Origin: Pagrus major
Lineage: Eukaryota; Chordata; Actinopteri; Spariformes; Sparidae
Assembly: GCF_040436345.1 (NCBI RefSeq)
Contig: NC_133230.1
Span: 17,432,197 to 17,496,196 of the forward strand
DNA length: 64,000 nucleotides
Reading direction: 5' to 3'
Each line of letters opens with the position of its first letter. Within the stretch, counting starts at the first letter, position 1. The translations under genes were made by a program, and so were the position numbers. Shown here piece after piece: positions 11,501 through 23,500 of the stretch. Below the pieces are notes generated by a model, which saw only the letters and a list, made by a program, of their open reading frames with translations, ran no database searches and was not told the DNA's origin.

Positions 11501-14500
11501 CTGATGTCTGTGTTATCACGGAAGGAATGATTAAGTCAGAGCTGAGCTGAGACTTGTGGACTTCGCCGATTTGATTAACAAATGCAGAGGAGGTCTTTTT
11601 ACATGTCTGATCAAGACGTCCATTTACAACTGATTGACTGATTTGATCGACATAAAGCTGCTGCAAGGAGCTCATTTTTTCAAGTGGATAATAAAATTTG
11701 ATGTGGTAGCCATCAAACCTTATAACACAGTCAAGTTATTATTGTCAATGTGAAAAACCTCTTGTCAGTGTAGGATTTAAACATCGTTTAGTCCTGGTAA
11801 TTGAAACAAGATTAAATATGCGTTAATATTAAATATAATTAACAGCCGCAATTGTATCACTTTTAAATGAGGACTCCAGTTACTTGAACAGGAAAGCACA
11901 ATTACAACAGGTTCATCAACTGCGTCTTTATTCCTTTTATTAAGCTACAATAAATTACTATAATGTGCATATTGTTTTCTCTACAGAAATATTGTTTTGA
12001 ACCACACTGCATATTCTATTTTTACAGCTCCATGTAAGAGTGATAAAATCTTCTTTGTTACACTATTTATTGACACTAAGTAATGCTACTGTACATGCTT
12101 CCAGGAACTTTTACACTTTTGTGGTGTTTGTTTTTTGTGTTTCACTTCTTTGCAAAAGGTCTGAATATGTTCACTAATTTCTGGTCATAGAGGGGTGTTG
12201 CGTTTTTTTGGTTTTTTTTTTAAAGCTTGGCCCTATATTTATATGTTTTGGTGTGTAAATGATTTATACTTACCAAAAGTTTGGAATCGGTCCTTAGCTG
12301 ATAGCTGCAACACGCCTGCAATGGCCACCTCTGACTGTCAAAGTTACATCCACTAAAAGTGCTAGTTTTTGCCACTGACAGGCTGAGGTTGTGATTGTAA
12401 GTATCTGACAACATTATGAAAAACGGGTCCTGCAGAAACGGACCTGTTTGTTGGATGATGAGATCCTTTTTGTAACCAGAAACACAAAACAAAAACAGAG
12501 AGAAAAAATCAGTTAAATTCTTAGCCAGTACTTCTTGCTTGCAGTTCCTCTAGGTAAACTCCAAACTTCCCTCTCCAACCCTGACTCACATTTCCACCTC
12601 GTGAAAATTCAGAGTGTGACTTCTCCTGAAGCGAGACGTGTGTTTCTGGTTAAAAAATGATCTCTTTAATTATCAAGAAAAGTACATCTCGGCAGAAATT
12701 GATTCGTAATGTTGTCAGGCACTTAAAATAACAACCTCAGCCAGTCAGTGGGAAAAGACACACTTTTAGTGGGCGTAACTTTTACTGTCACAGTTGCCCC
12801 AAAGGATTACATTGTAGCCGTGTCACGGCTGCCATCTAGGCAATCTGCTGGACCAATTCCAAAGCTTTTTGTACGTATGAATTATTTGCACCCAAAAACA
12901 TGTAAATATAGGGCCGAGGTTTAGAAATACAGAAATGACCCATGTAAATACAGTAATAGTTTTCATTATTTTCTTCTTATTTTAGCCATGTATTATGTGG
13001 GAAAAAAGCTTTTGCCTACTATATTGAAGTATTTAACAAGCAGAATGTTTTCCCCTTATTCTGTCTTTTAGAGTAGCAGTGTATTACACACATACACAAA
13101 AGTCTTCTAAGAAATGGTTAACTTTGTGACATGTTTAGTCTTTACAGTGACGACAATAGATCTCTGTAATGAGTGTAAAACAAATGCTACCTCAGTCATC
13201 TTAGGCATGTGTCAAGCAGCGCTGCATTTTGAGTTGTAGGCCTACATGTACACTGGCCTATTACTTGAGCATTACTTAGCCTCCAGGTCCTGTCAGTAAC
13301 CAGTACTGGCTCTGTGTCCAGGGCCTTGAAGTGGTAACCTGATAGCAGCGCTGCTTGATAGATTGGCCTGTTGAAAAGTGATGACAGCGGTAGCCTGTGT
13401 GACTGACACCAGGGTAATGGCCATTACTCACTCTCTCTTGGTTGTTAGTTCTCTCCCACCTGCCCCCTTTCTACCTCCCTTTTCTGTTCAAATGGAGTGG
13501 ATATCAGACGAGTGCTAGAACCACATGTCACAAGCGCAAGCGCTGCCAAGGTACTGTAAAATACCACGTTATTTTTTTTTTTATTTCTGCTGTCCTAGAT
13601 GCTGCTAGCTTGTATCCTCTCTCCTAGTAGACCCTAGGTCCTCATGGAACTAGATTTTCCTTTCTGTTGTGGTTCAGACATGTCCAGTCTTAATATTTAG
13701 AACTAGACCTAGGCTCAGTTAGAAATGGTTGTATTAAAATGGATTTGGCTGCTCTTCCAGTTCTCCATTGCAGCCTTAACTGGGCCTAGTTGCTAGAACT
13801 CCTTCCTTTGTGCTGTGACCCAGAGTTTGGTACTTCTGCTGTTGCTGCTTTTTGAGGAAGTCTTTGCATCTGTCTCTCATCTCCTTGTTGGAATAGTGAG
13901 TAGACACTACTGGGGCAGGACCCCTTATAGCAGTGGATGTGAAATAAATAAGCTGGTCCTCAAAAAGCCACCCTTCTCTTCCCCCTTTTTATCTCTCTAG
14001 CCCCGTCTCCCACTTTCTCTCTCGTTGCTTTCTCTCTCTCATCCCTTCTGGCAGTATGACCGTCATTAATGAACCACCAGCTCTCGCTCTAAGGGCAATG
14101 AACAAAGCTCTCTGTTGAGAGCCAAGCACAAGCGATGAGCTGAACAGAGGAGCTATTGTGGGTCTTTACTATAGCCCCCTAACATGGTGCGGAGAGTCGC
14201 CCTCTTAGAGGTCCATCACTGTCCTAGTTTTGGGTGTATTGACCCTCGTTAAAAATGCTGAACAGATAAGTGTACACTCATTGTAAATCCAAGCATACGT
14301 AGATCTGAAGAGAGACCTGTGATTTTACTACCTGGGTTATGACTAAGTAGTACACTTTTTAACTTATGTTACTTCAACATCCCACTTTTGTCCGATTGCT
14401 CCTTACAAGAGGTGGGGAACCCCTAATAAAGGGTTAGTTCATAGCTGATAAGGCCCTTATAAAATTAAAGCAAAATAGTGTTGCAGCATTCTCCAAAACA

Positions 14501-17500
14501 ACTGAAGCGGATCAGGATTTGTTTTAAAACGTAAAAATCAGCCGGAAAAAATATAAAATGGCTCCATACCAGCGTAATTCATGTCTCAGAAGCCCCAAGA
14601 TCCAACATTGATTTGTCTTTTCAAATCAGTTTGGGATCTCAGTGTTTACAGGAACTTGAATTATGCCAGTGGAGCTGTATGAAGCCATTTTGTGGTTTGT
14701 TTGTTTTTTTGGGTGGTTTTTTTCTGTTGCTTTTTTTACATTTTAAAACAAGTCTACTTCAGTTGTTCAAGAGAATGCTGCAACTCCAGAAATGTTCTGT
14801 GGACTATGAAACTTCCCTTGACTTTTCATCGACCACAGAATGAGTAGATAATGACGGAATATCCGTTTTTGGGTCAACTTCTCCTTTAAGACCGTCAATG
14901 AAAACCTTATTAGTTCCTTATAATTGTTTATAATTGCTCAACAAACCAATTTATTGAGTTTGACTAACTGACCTTTTATGTCTTTTAAGCTTTTAAACAT
15001 GTTTACAATGCATTATTAACACTTAAATAGTCTTATTAAAGCATAAACATGTTGAATAAGCATCTTAAAGGACTTATTCTTAGTCTTATTACCTAACAAC
15101 TAATGCTTATTATAATGACCTCAGTATAAAGCCTTACTGGGAAAGTAGCTGATATGTTCATCATGCTATAGCTAAGAAAAAGTTATTCAGAGTCCTAGAC
15201 CAGCATCACTGCACACTGTACATGTGATTAGTCCATTTATTTTCATGTCTTGCACCTCTCCTTTTTAACTCTCCACTTCTATCATCTTCCCCAAACTCTC
15301 CCACACACAATTTCCTTGTTTCTCTTCCTCTTCTTCTACAGTTTACCCAGTTCCTGGTCACATTCTTTGCCCCCCAGCCCTTACTTTTTAGCCCTCTCCT
15401 CCATGTTGTGTCCCTCAGTAATTCGCCCAAGCAGTGTTAGAGAACTGCCTCAGTAAACCCTTCAACCTCTCTTGGTTGACTGCCAGCTCCTCTGTACACT
15501 TTGATCCCCTTCCTTTCACAAGGCATTGCCTTTCATTGTAAAACAGGAAGCGTCCTCGCACAACCCCTAAGCACCACTTCATCTGACTGGCTACATGTTC
15601 ACTTCTAATCTAAATCCCATCAAACTAATATTTTATATTGATAAAGCCAGCTGAATTGAGAAATTTGACAGAGTTTCTGTTCTTTCTGGACTCCTGTTTT
15701 ACAGTTGCTACAAATAAAGCTCAACAGTTTGAAGTGGCTCCATCCACCCTTGTATGATAACAGTGTGCAGGTCTTACTGCAGTTGCCACTGTCCTCTGAG
15801 TCCATGAGGTAGATGAGGAAAGGAGGCCACTTTAAACTGTTCAAGATGAAGCCAAACTAGATGATTAGTGATATTGTGTGGTGGTAGAGGTTAAGCATAT
15901 GTTTGCTTTGCTGTTGAGTGGTTTTATTTGAGAATCTTTAAAGATCATTTGAAACATGCAACAGAGGAAACCGTGTTTGCAACTATATCTCTCACCTCAA
16001 GTTCCTCAGGAGCTTTATTCTTTTATCTGACTAGAAAAAAACAACATCCTAGACTTCGTTATTCCTCATTAAACTTGTGCCCTTTACTCCAACACTTATG
16101 TTCCTTGTGACAAACTCTCCTTCCAGACCCTTCCGGCCCATGTCCGTCTCCTGTAGAGATAGCCATTCCTTTTTGTCCTCAACCAAACTGGTCTCAGCTA
16201 AGGTGTAACAGCTGCTTGGCCTTGTATTACCCCATGGTCATGCTTGTCCAATGAAGAAATTAGCCAGCCAGGCGGCCACAGAGGCCCATCTTAACTCCAC
16301 CATGTGACACACAAACACACATGCTATATATCTTGTTTTATTAACTTACATGGCAAGTGAAAAGAGGAAACCTTTTGACATTCAGTAAGTCTTTGGATCC
16401 CAACTGCTTCTTGAAACACCATAGTCAAACGTAACATCTTCTAGCATTTCATTTTGCATTGTTTGTGGAACTATGCTGTTACAAGTGCCAAGCAAACAAA
16501 ATGGTCATCTGGAACATTTTTATTTTTCCAAGTACTTTACCCTGACCTTAAAGGGGTTTAATCTCCAGATTGGTTCAGAGCAGTACAAAGAGCCATGACT
16601 TTGCTCTGGACCTATGCCAAAGTCTTCTACCAATCTCATCCAGATGAACTTGACTGCACTGTACATTTAAAGGACATGCTGCAGAGACATAAATAACTCA
16701 AGTCAACCAGTTTCATTTACTGCTTCAAGCTTCTGGAGAAAACGTTGTCTCCTCTCTAGTCATACCTCTGCTCTTACTCGCCCTCGTCACTGCGTTACAC
16801 TTTGAAGCAACAACATGGAGATAAAACTGAACTGAAAATTTAGAAGTCAGCAGCGTAACATGGCTTCACCATGATAATGTGCAAGCAGGACAGACGAGCA
16901 AGAGCTGAAATATGCAATCGTGGTGTGCAATAGTTTGATGTGTTTTTCTTTCCAACTGCAGATCAATGCTCCAGAGTGCATTTGATTGAGCTTTGTGTAT
17001 ACCGGTAGATCGATCCTAGACTAAGGCTTTTCTGTACTGCATTTAAGATGATCACAATTTGGGATAATTCTTACAATGTTTTCAATCTCTCTCTCTCTCT
17101 CTCTGTCTGTACTTGCCTTGAAATGTGTAATCACAACCCTTTGTGTTGGTGAACCTTTTCCTTCCTGATTTTTTCTCCCTACTCTTCGCAAAATCTGCCA
17201 CACCACCTGCCCTCCTCATGTTGCTCTGTCTATTCATTCACTCACTCACTCACTCACTCCTCTGTCACTGCCCTCCTACAGCTATCCACAGTCTGAAGCT
17301 GAGTCGGACCCATGTGGATTGGCACAGCGTGGATGAAGTATACCTCTACAGCGATGCCACCACTTCCAAAATTGCACGCACAGTCACCCAGAAACTGGGC
17401 TTCTCCAAAGGTTTGTAATGTACACACTGTCATTATCCATCTAATAAGGGCAAACAGGGGCGTGATCATACTGTGCATGTGTATTTGTACTGGTATCAGT

Positions 17501-20500
17501 ACTGAATCAATATGAAACCCACTGTTGGAACAACTGGCCTTAATCGTTACTGTACTGACCAATTGGATGGTGAAACATAATGGACGTAAAGCATGTCCGT
17601 CGTGTTTATCTTCTAAGCTAGCCGCACCAACGGATAAATTGGGTCTATTCTCGGCTAAATCCCGTCCTCCGTTCAGGTTTCGGGGAAATCCATTCAGTAG
17701 TTGTGTATTCATGTTGACAAACCAACTAACCAGCAAACGGACATGGGTGAAAACATAGCCTCCTTGGCAGAGGTAAAAATAAATCATGTATTGAAGATCA
17801 AGATTTCGATCCATCAAGATGTACAGATAATCTTTTCATAATCACACCGTGGCTCTCTGAATTGACTTGTAAGGTTAATTTGCTAACAGCTAATAATTAG
17901 TAGTAGAGCTGAATCTGATGGGAATGTCATTGGTTTAGCATGTATTTTGTCATAAACCAAGATGATTATGAGTGTCTATACCAAAAATTTATAGCAATCC
18001 ATGCATTAGTTGTTGAGATAATCCAGCTTGGATCAGAACGTTGGACCGACGACAACAAGCCAACATTGCCATCCATAGACCTAGCATGGCTAAAAAACCT
18101 ACACTGCTTCCCTGCACATCACAAATGATACTGCTGCATTCAGTTTGCTGTCATTTGCTATTATTAAACAGTTTAAACATGGCTGGGTACAGTTCAGTCT
18201 GCTAACTGGATTAGCCCAGAAAATCATGCAGTGTCCATCTGCCATTCTCAGTGGCTAGCTTTAATGAATTGGCCCAAGTGTAACTGAAGAGTTTGACCCC
18301 ATATCCAATGTTTGATCTGGATGGATGACTCCCATCTGATTTCCCAGCACTACAGTACATTTTCATCTTCTGCTTGCAGATTATAAGAGGAGGTGTTGGC
18401 TCTGATTGTCTCAATCTCCCCTGACACACAGATGCTCAGTGATGGGAAATCTCCTTAGTGTTATCCAGACAGCGGCTGAGTCCATTGGCTCCTATCACCT
18501 TGCCGCACAGTGCATGACTGGACCAGACTACAGATTCTAAATTAGGACACACACTCAACCCTCAAGGCACATTACAGCATCAGAGACTCGGGCTACAGTC
18601 ACAGCAGGACTTCATGTCTCACCTACTGACCTCTTTGGACTCAGAACAGCGCGTTACTTAAACAACATCTCTGAGATATTTATAGCCTTGTAGTGGAAAT
18701 GTGCTCATTTTAAAATACAGCACAGAAAATACTTATACTTAAACACTTGGTTCCTTTTACTTATTATTCATTTTCTTACTGTACAAAAATCACAAACAAA
18801 CAGTTAGCTACAATAAGTAATACCCCAATCCTGTCTTCTGTCCTCTTCTAGCCTCCAGCAGTGGAACACGGCTCCATCGAGGCTATGTTGAGGAGGCCTC
18901 ACCTGAGGACCGACCTCCACAGACTACACACGTTGTCTTTGTGGTTCATGGGATTGGACAGAAGATGGACCAGGGACGCATCATTAAAAACACTGGAATG
19001 TGAGTTTTTAAAATGATGATTTGCTTGAGGATTTGCTTGTATGCATAAAATGTTGTCTTCCCATTCCATTAGAATCCGTAAAGGTGATAAGGCAGGTTTA
19101 AATTTATTCACATTCACAGATGATGTGATGTTTGAATTGCCAAAAAGTTTATTTGTTCCCTTTCTCTTCTGTCTGTCTCACACTTCTCTTTCTGCTGTTC
19201 CTGTGGCTATTATAGACATCTCACTTCTTCATACTTTGTGCTTTTTACTTCTGACTGTAAGGACACAGACACAAAAGCGTGATAATATCTTGTTCCCTTA
19301 AATGGTTATGAAGTGCTATAGCATTTTTGTGTGTGTTTACTGACAATGGGTTTCAGATAAGAGCTTGTCTGGCAGGTTCTTGTAATTCCAAATATCTAGT
19401 GTATTGTACAAGTGTATAACTTGGTATGAGGTGTTCTCACCTCCTCCCTCAATCTTTCTCACTCTTTGTCTTCTCCTGGTGTTTTTCCACTTTATACTTT
19501 GTAGTGTAAAATTGCCTGCAGTATGCTGGCCAAGAGAGCACAATGCTCCGAAACTCAGAAAAACACAAGGGAACAAGGAAACATATTTGCTTGATGCATT
19601 GCATTCATTGAGGCTTTACAGCAAAATGAAATACAGAGATAAATATGCAACACAACATGAGGCAAAATATTTGTAGGAAACCAAAAAGCACTGCATCCTA
19701 ATATTGTGTAAAAATCCAGATTAAATGCAAGCTATCCTACCGTAAAAACCTAATCCACATTTTCAAGCCTGTACTTTCATGTGTGCCAAATATAACTTCT
19801 CAATGTGTATGAGCAGCACAAACAAAAGTCAATTTCCTCCCACTTTATCAAGGTGCTGGCACAACTTTCAGAGATGGATATCTCAAAGTTTTGGCACATA
19901 AAACCAAAGCTGTCAGTTTGGCTTGTTACCTGATCCTTTAACCAGCCCATCGACTTCCTTTTGCTCCTAGAAGGCTTCATGTTATCATAAGAAACTCAAT
20001 CATTAGCAAATATTTGTATAAAGGCAACAATGGGGAAGCTGCAAAGAGAAACCTGATGAAGGAAGTTATCACCAGCTGCAGCTCATAAGTGTATGGGCTG
20101 ATGAACACAAAAGGCTGTTTCTAGATCCATGGTTTGGTTTGTCCATTTTAAGCTACTGTAGAAACATTGGTGCAACCATGCCCCGAGGAACAGGGCTGGG
20201 TTTTGAGCATATTTGATATACTGGTCAAACCGTGTAATTACAATGAGATACACATTAGTCCAGAAAGTTTTTTTTCCCCATAAGCTTATGATGTGAACAG
20301 GGCTGTAAAATGCTGGATTATCATTGTGAGCATCACTACCCTTGTGAAATGACTCGTTCCACTATCAATATTTGAGCCATTTGGTCTGATAATATTGTGA
20401 AAGTCTAGGAGAGCTGAACCATTAAATTGGATTTAATAGTTTATTCCCTTTCCAGTTAGTAGAGGGCTGAAAGGGAAGTTTAGGACCGCACAATGCAAAC

Positions 20501-23500
20501 GATCAGAGTAATTTCAGAGTTTTTGGCTTCATGTGCCACTGAGCAGCTTTCATATGTACGCTGCTGTATCCAGATCCATTGTTGCAACATGGTGAACTCA
20601 TTCTAAGCTAACTAAAACCAAAGCAGAACAATTCTTAGTTTCAGGTAATTACACACTAATGAAATCATAACTCTGAATATTATATTTCATTTCTGCCATC
20701 CGATCCTCCTTTATCCCCCAAAATCCTATACCATGAACACTTAAGCCAGAAACAGTCCTTTTCATCTTTCTGTCTTCATGTGATGGTCTGTGCAAAGATA
20801 TATGTGACCCTGAATGGCACCACTGCTCTGGCCCCTGGTCGATGAGCATTACAGGCAGTAGTACAGAGTGTGCAGACCAGAGCCATGTGTGTCTCTGTGT
20901 CACAAAGTCATCGTCTGGCAACAGCCCGCAGCTTAGGCTGGCTAAGCAGGTAAAGTAGACCAAGTCAAGCTGCAGAGAACTTTAAGCCCCACTACCAGCT
21001 CCCTGTGGATTACAGCGTACATGCTTTCCTCAAACGAGAGGAACGATCAAGCTGACACTTCTAGCAAGTTCCTTGTTTTGTTTTTATTTAGATCCTGAAT
21101 TGATTTCAGCTCAGAGGGAATTGTGTTGGGTTTAGGACATTATTGTGCTCTAAATAAAAAAACAGTGTCTGTCTTTTTAAATCCTATTTTAGCTAAAGCT
21201 TGAAGTCAAAGCTCACAGCCCAATTAATGCCAGACTAAAAGCTAAGGAATCCGTGTGCATGCAGCACTGAAAGCTCTGAAATGTAGCGTTCAACCCTCTG
21301 AGCATTCAAGTTCCCCTGCAGACACACCAGCCTGCAGGTAGTCCAGTCAAAACCTGCATTAGCTGCCCCATTACAGGCCAGTTACCTAAAAGCCTCTCTC
21401 AGCTTCCATTTACCCATGTCAACGCCCTACCTCAACCTCCCTCTCTTTGTGTAGTTAGTGTTTTTCCTGCGAGCTAATGCTGCCCCATATAGGACAAGTA
21501 ACATTGCAGCCATTGTGTGTGTGCTGCATGAGGGAAGCTGCTGCATCAGTGAGCAGCAGAATGGGCGTCATTCTTCTCTTCCCGACAGTCATTAAAGTGT
21601 GTGAGAGAAGTGCAAACACAGCCTCCCAAGTCAGTCTGTAGGAAGGCCGGATACACGTAGAGGAAGTTACTCATGCACTCAGTACTTGTCATTATAATAC
21701 ACTGCTGTTCAGACAATGTGATGGTGACATTGTTTCTAAATCAAGCACTTGGTACTCCCTCTTTGTAGCTGAATGTTTGGGCACATTAACTAATATATAA
21801 CCAGAACTAAACACTGTGGGCTTTATTGTGTCTGTTCAGGCTGAGGGAGGGTGTGAGGAAGATGGAGGAGAAGCACTTTTCGGAGCACAACGATGAGCAT
21901 GTGGAGTTCCTGCCTGTCGAGTGGCGCTCCAAACTTGCACTGGATGGAGGTAAGTATCTTCTTAGTATCTTAGTCTATATCTGCACAGTGATTACAGTTA
22001 AGACCGGTTACCTGCTGCTCTCCACACTCTTATAGTTTTGTAAGGCAGTTTTGTAATGGTTTGTTACACACAGCCGTTTGGAAAGTTGCCCTTGGTGACC
22101 GGACGAACCATGTCTGTCATGTCACAGACTAACTTCAACCAATCAGATCTCTTTTATTGCATTAGTTTGCATCAGGTTTTATAGGTGTAACTCATAAAGT
22201 GGCCACTGATTGTGTTTGATTACAGGCTTCGTCATTAAACTGTGATATCGGTGCTTTGTTTCTGTAGATACGGTAGACTCAATAACACCGGACAAAGTGA
22301 GAGGACTGAGAGATCTTCTCAACAGCAGTGCCATGGACATCATGTACTACAACAGCCCCCTTTACCGCGATGAGGTGAGTGTTGAATGCTCCCAGACACC
22401 TGAAGAATTCTCTGTGACACCATTTCTCCTTAAAAACTTGTACACTCCCTGTCTCTCCAGATTACCAAGGGCCTAACCCAGGAGCTAAACAGACTGTACA
22501 CACTTTTCTGCTCCCGGAACCCTGAGTTTGAGGAGAAGGGAGGCAAAGTGTCCATCGTGTCCCACTCCCTCGGCTGCGTCATCACTTATGACATCATGAC
22601 GGGATGGGATCCCGTGCGCTTCTGTCTGCAGGAGCATCACGCTGTGGAGGAGGAGCTGGACCTGCGCTGGATGTCCTATGAGGAGAGGCACCTTTTAGAG
22701 CAGCTGCGGGTCACGAGGACGAGGTAGAGCTTGCTAATATAGATCTTCAATGACTTCTAACTTGGCCTCAGGGACTGCCGTAAGAATCCTGCAGAGATTT
22801 TTATGAGGAAAGAGGTCAAGATCTGAGGGAGGCATGAGACAGACTCTTGATTAAAACACATGTTTTAATAGTCATTTGAGGCAGTAGTGAGTTTGGTTAG
22901 TATTCTGCTGGTAACCAATGAACTGCCTACATGTTTAATTTGGACTTCATTATGACAAATTTCTAATTTACCATCAGCTCTCTTAATGTGAGCAAACATT
23001 ACAAGCTGTCTATACCTTTCGGAGCCACTCTCTTCTTCTATTTCAATATCGATACCTAGCAATTATCTCCCTTTTTAGCACACATAATACAGTGTGTGCT
23101 GCTCCTCTCATGTTGCATTTTCAGGTGGCAAAGTTGTGATTCCTGTTTGTTTTGTGAGCAGAAGGGCACTGACAGGACAAGGCTTTTAATATATCTCTTC
23201 TGCACCACCCATTGCCCTGTGTGTGCATTATCATTTAGTGTGTGCACCATTACCTTAGATCAACAACCATTTTTCCAGCGGCCTCTCGTTTGTGAGTGGT
23301 ACTAAGATTGGTTTATGAATGGCTTAAGGACATGCACTCAGAGAACATTTTCTACAGATGATAGGAGAATCAGAAGAAAAAAGGTATGATAGTGCACTGT
23401 GGGACATCAAAAACAGATTTTATATGAGCTGATTTTTGAAGCTGAAGTTTTTTGCTAGTTTATTAACAGGATGCCTGCAGTTATTTAAGTCTTAAAATGT

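Larger units (their letters stand above)
7652..17281 (+). other. ddhd1: ddhd1 intron 2 (9.6 kb)
   Basis: The largest ddhd1 intron, with no credible internal exon. It holds a tRNA-derived SINE (about 9273-9512), a 700-bp foldback element (12222-12922), a TTAA-flanked foldback MITE (14426-14889), a CT run near 17086-17104 and a short CACT tandem repeat just before the acceptor. The remainder is AT-rich unique-looking sequence. Confidence 0.85.

Noticed and set aside
17254..17817. 187-codon open frame on the - strand
   Set aside because: It lies opposite ddhd1 exon 3 and the adjacent intron; its conserved-looking part is the antisense of the real exon and the rest resembles nothing known.
22852..22871. 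Short palindrome ATTAAAAC...GTTTTAAT in ddhd1 intron 7
   Set aside because: Eight-base AT-rich arms are expected by chance in this composition.
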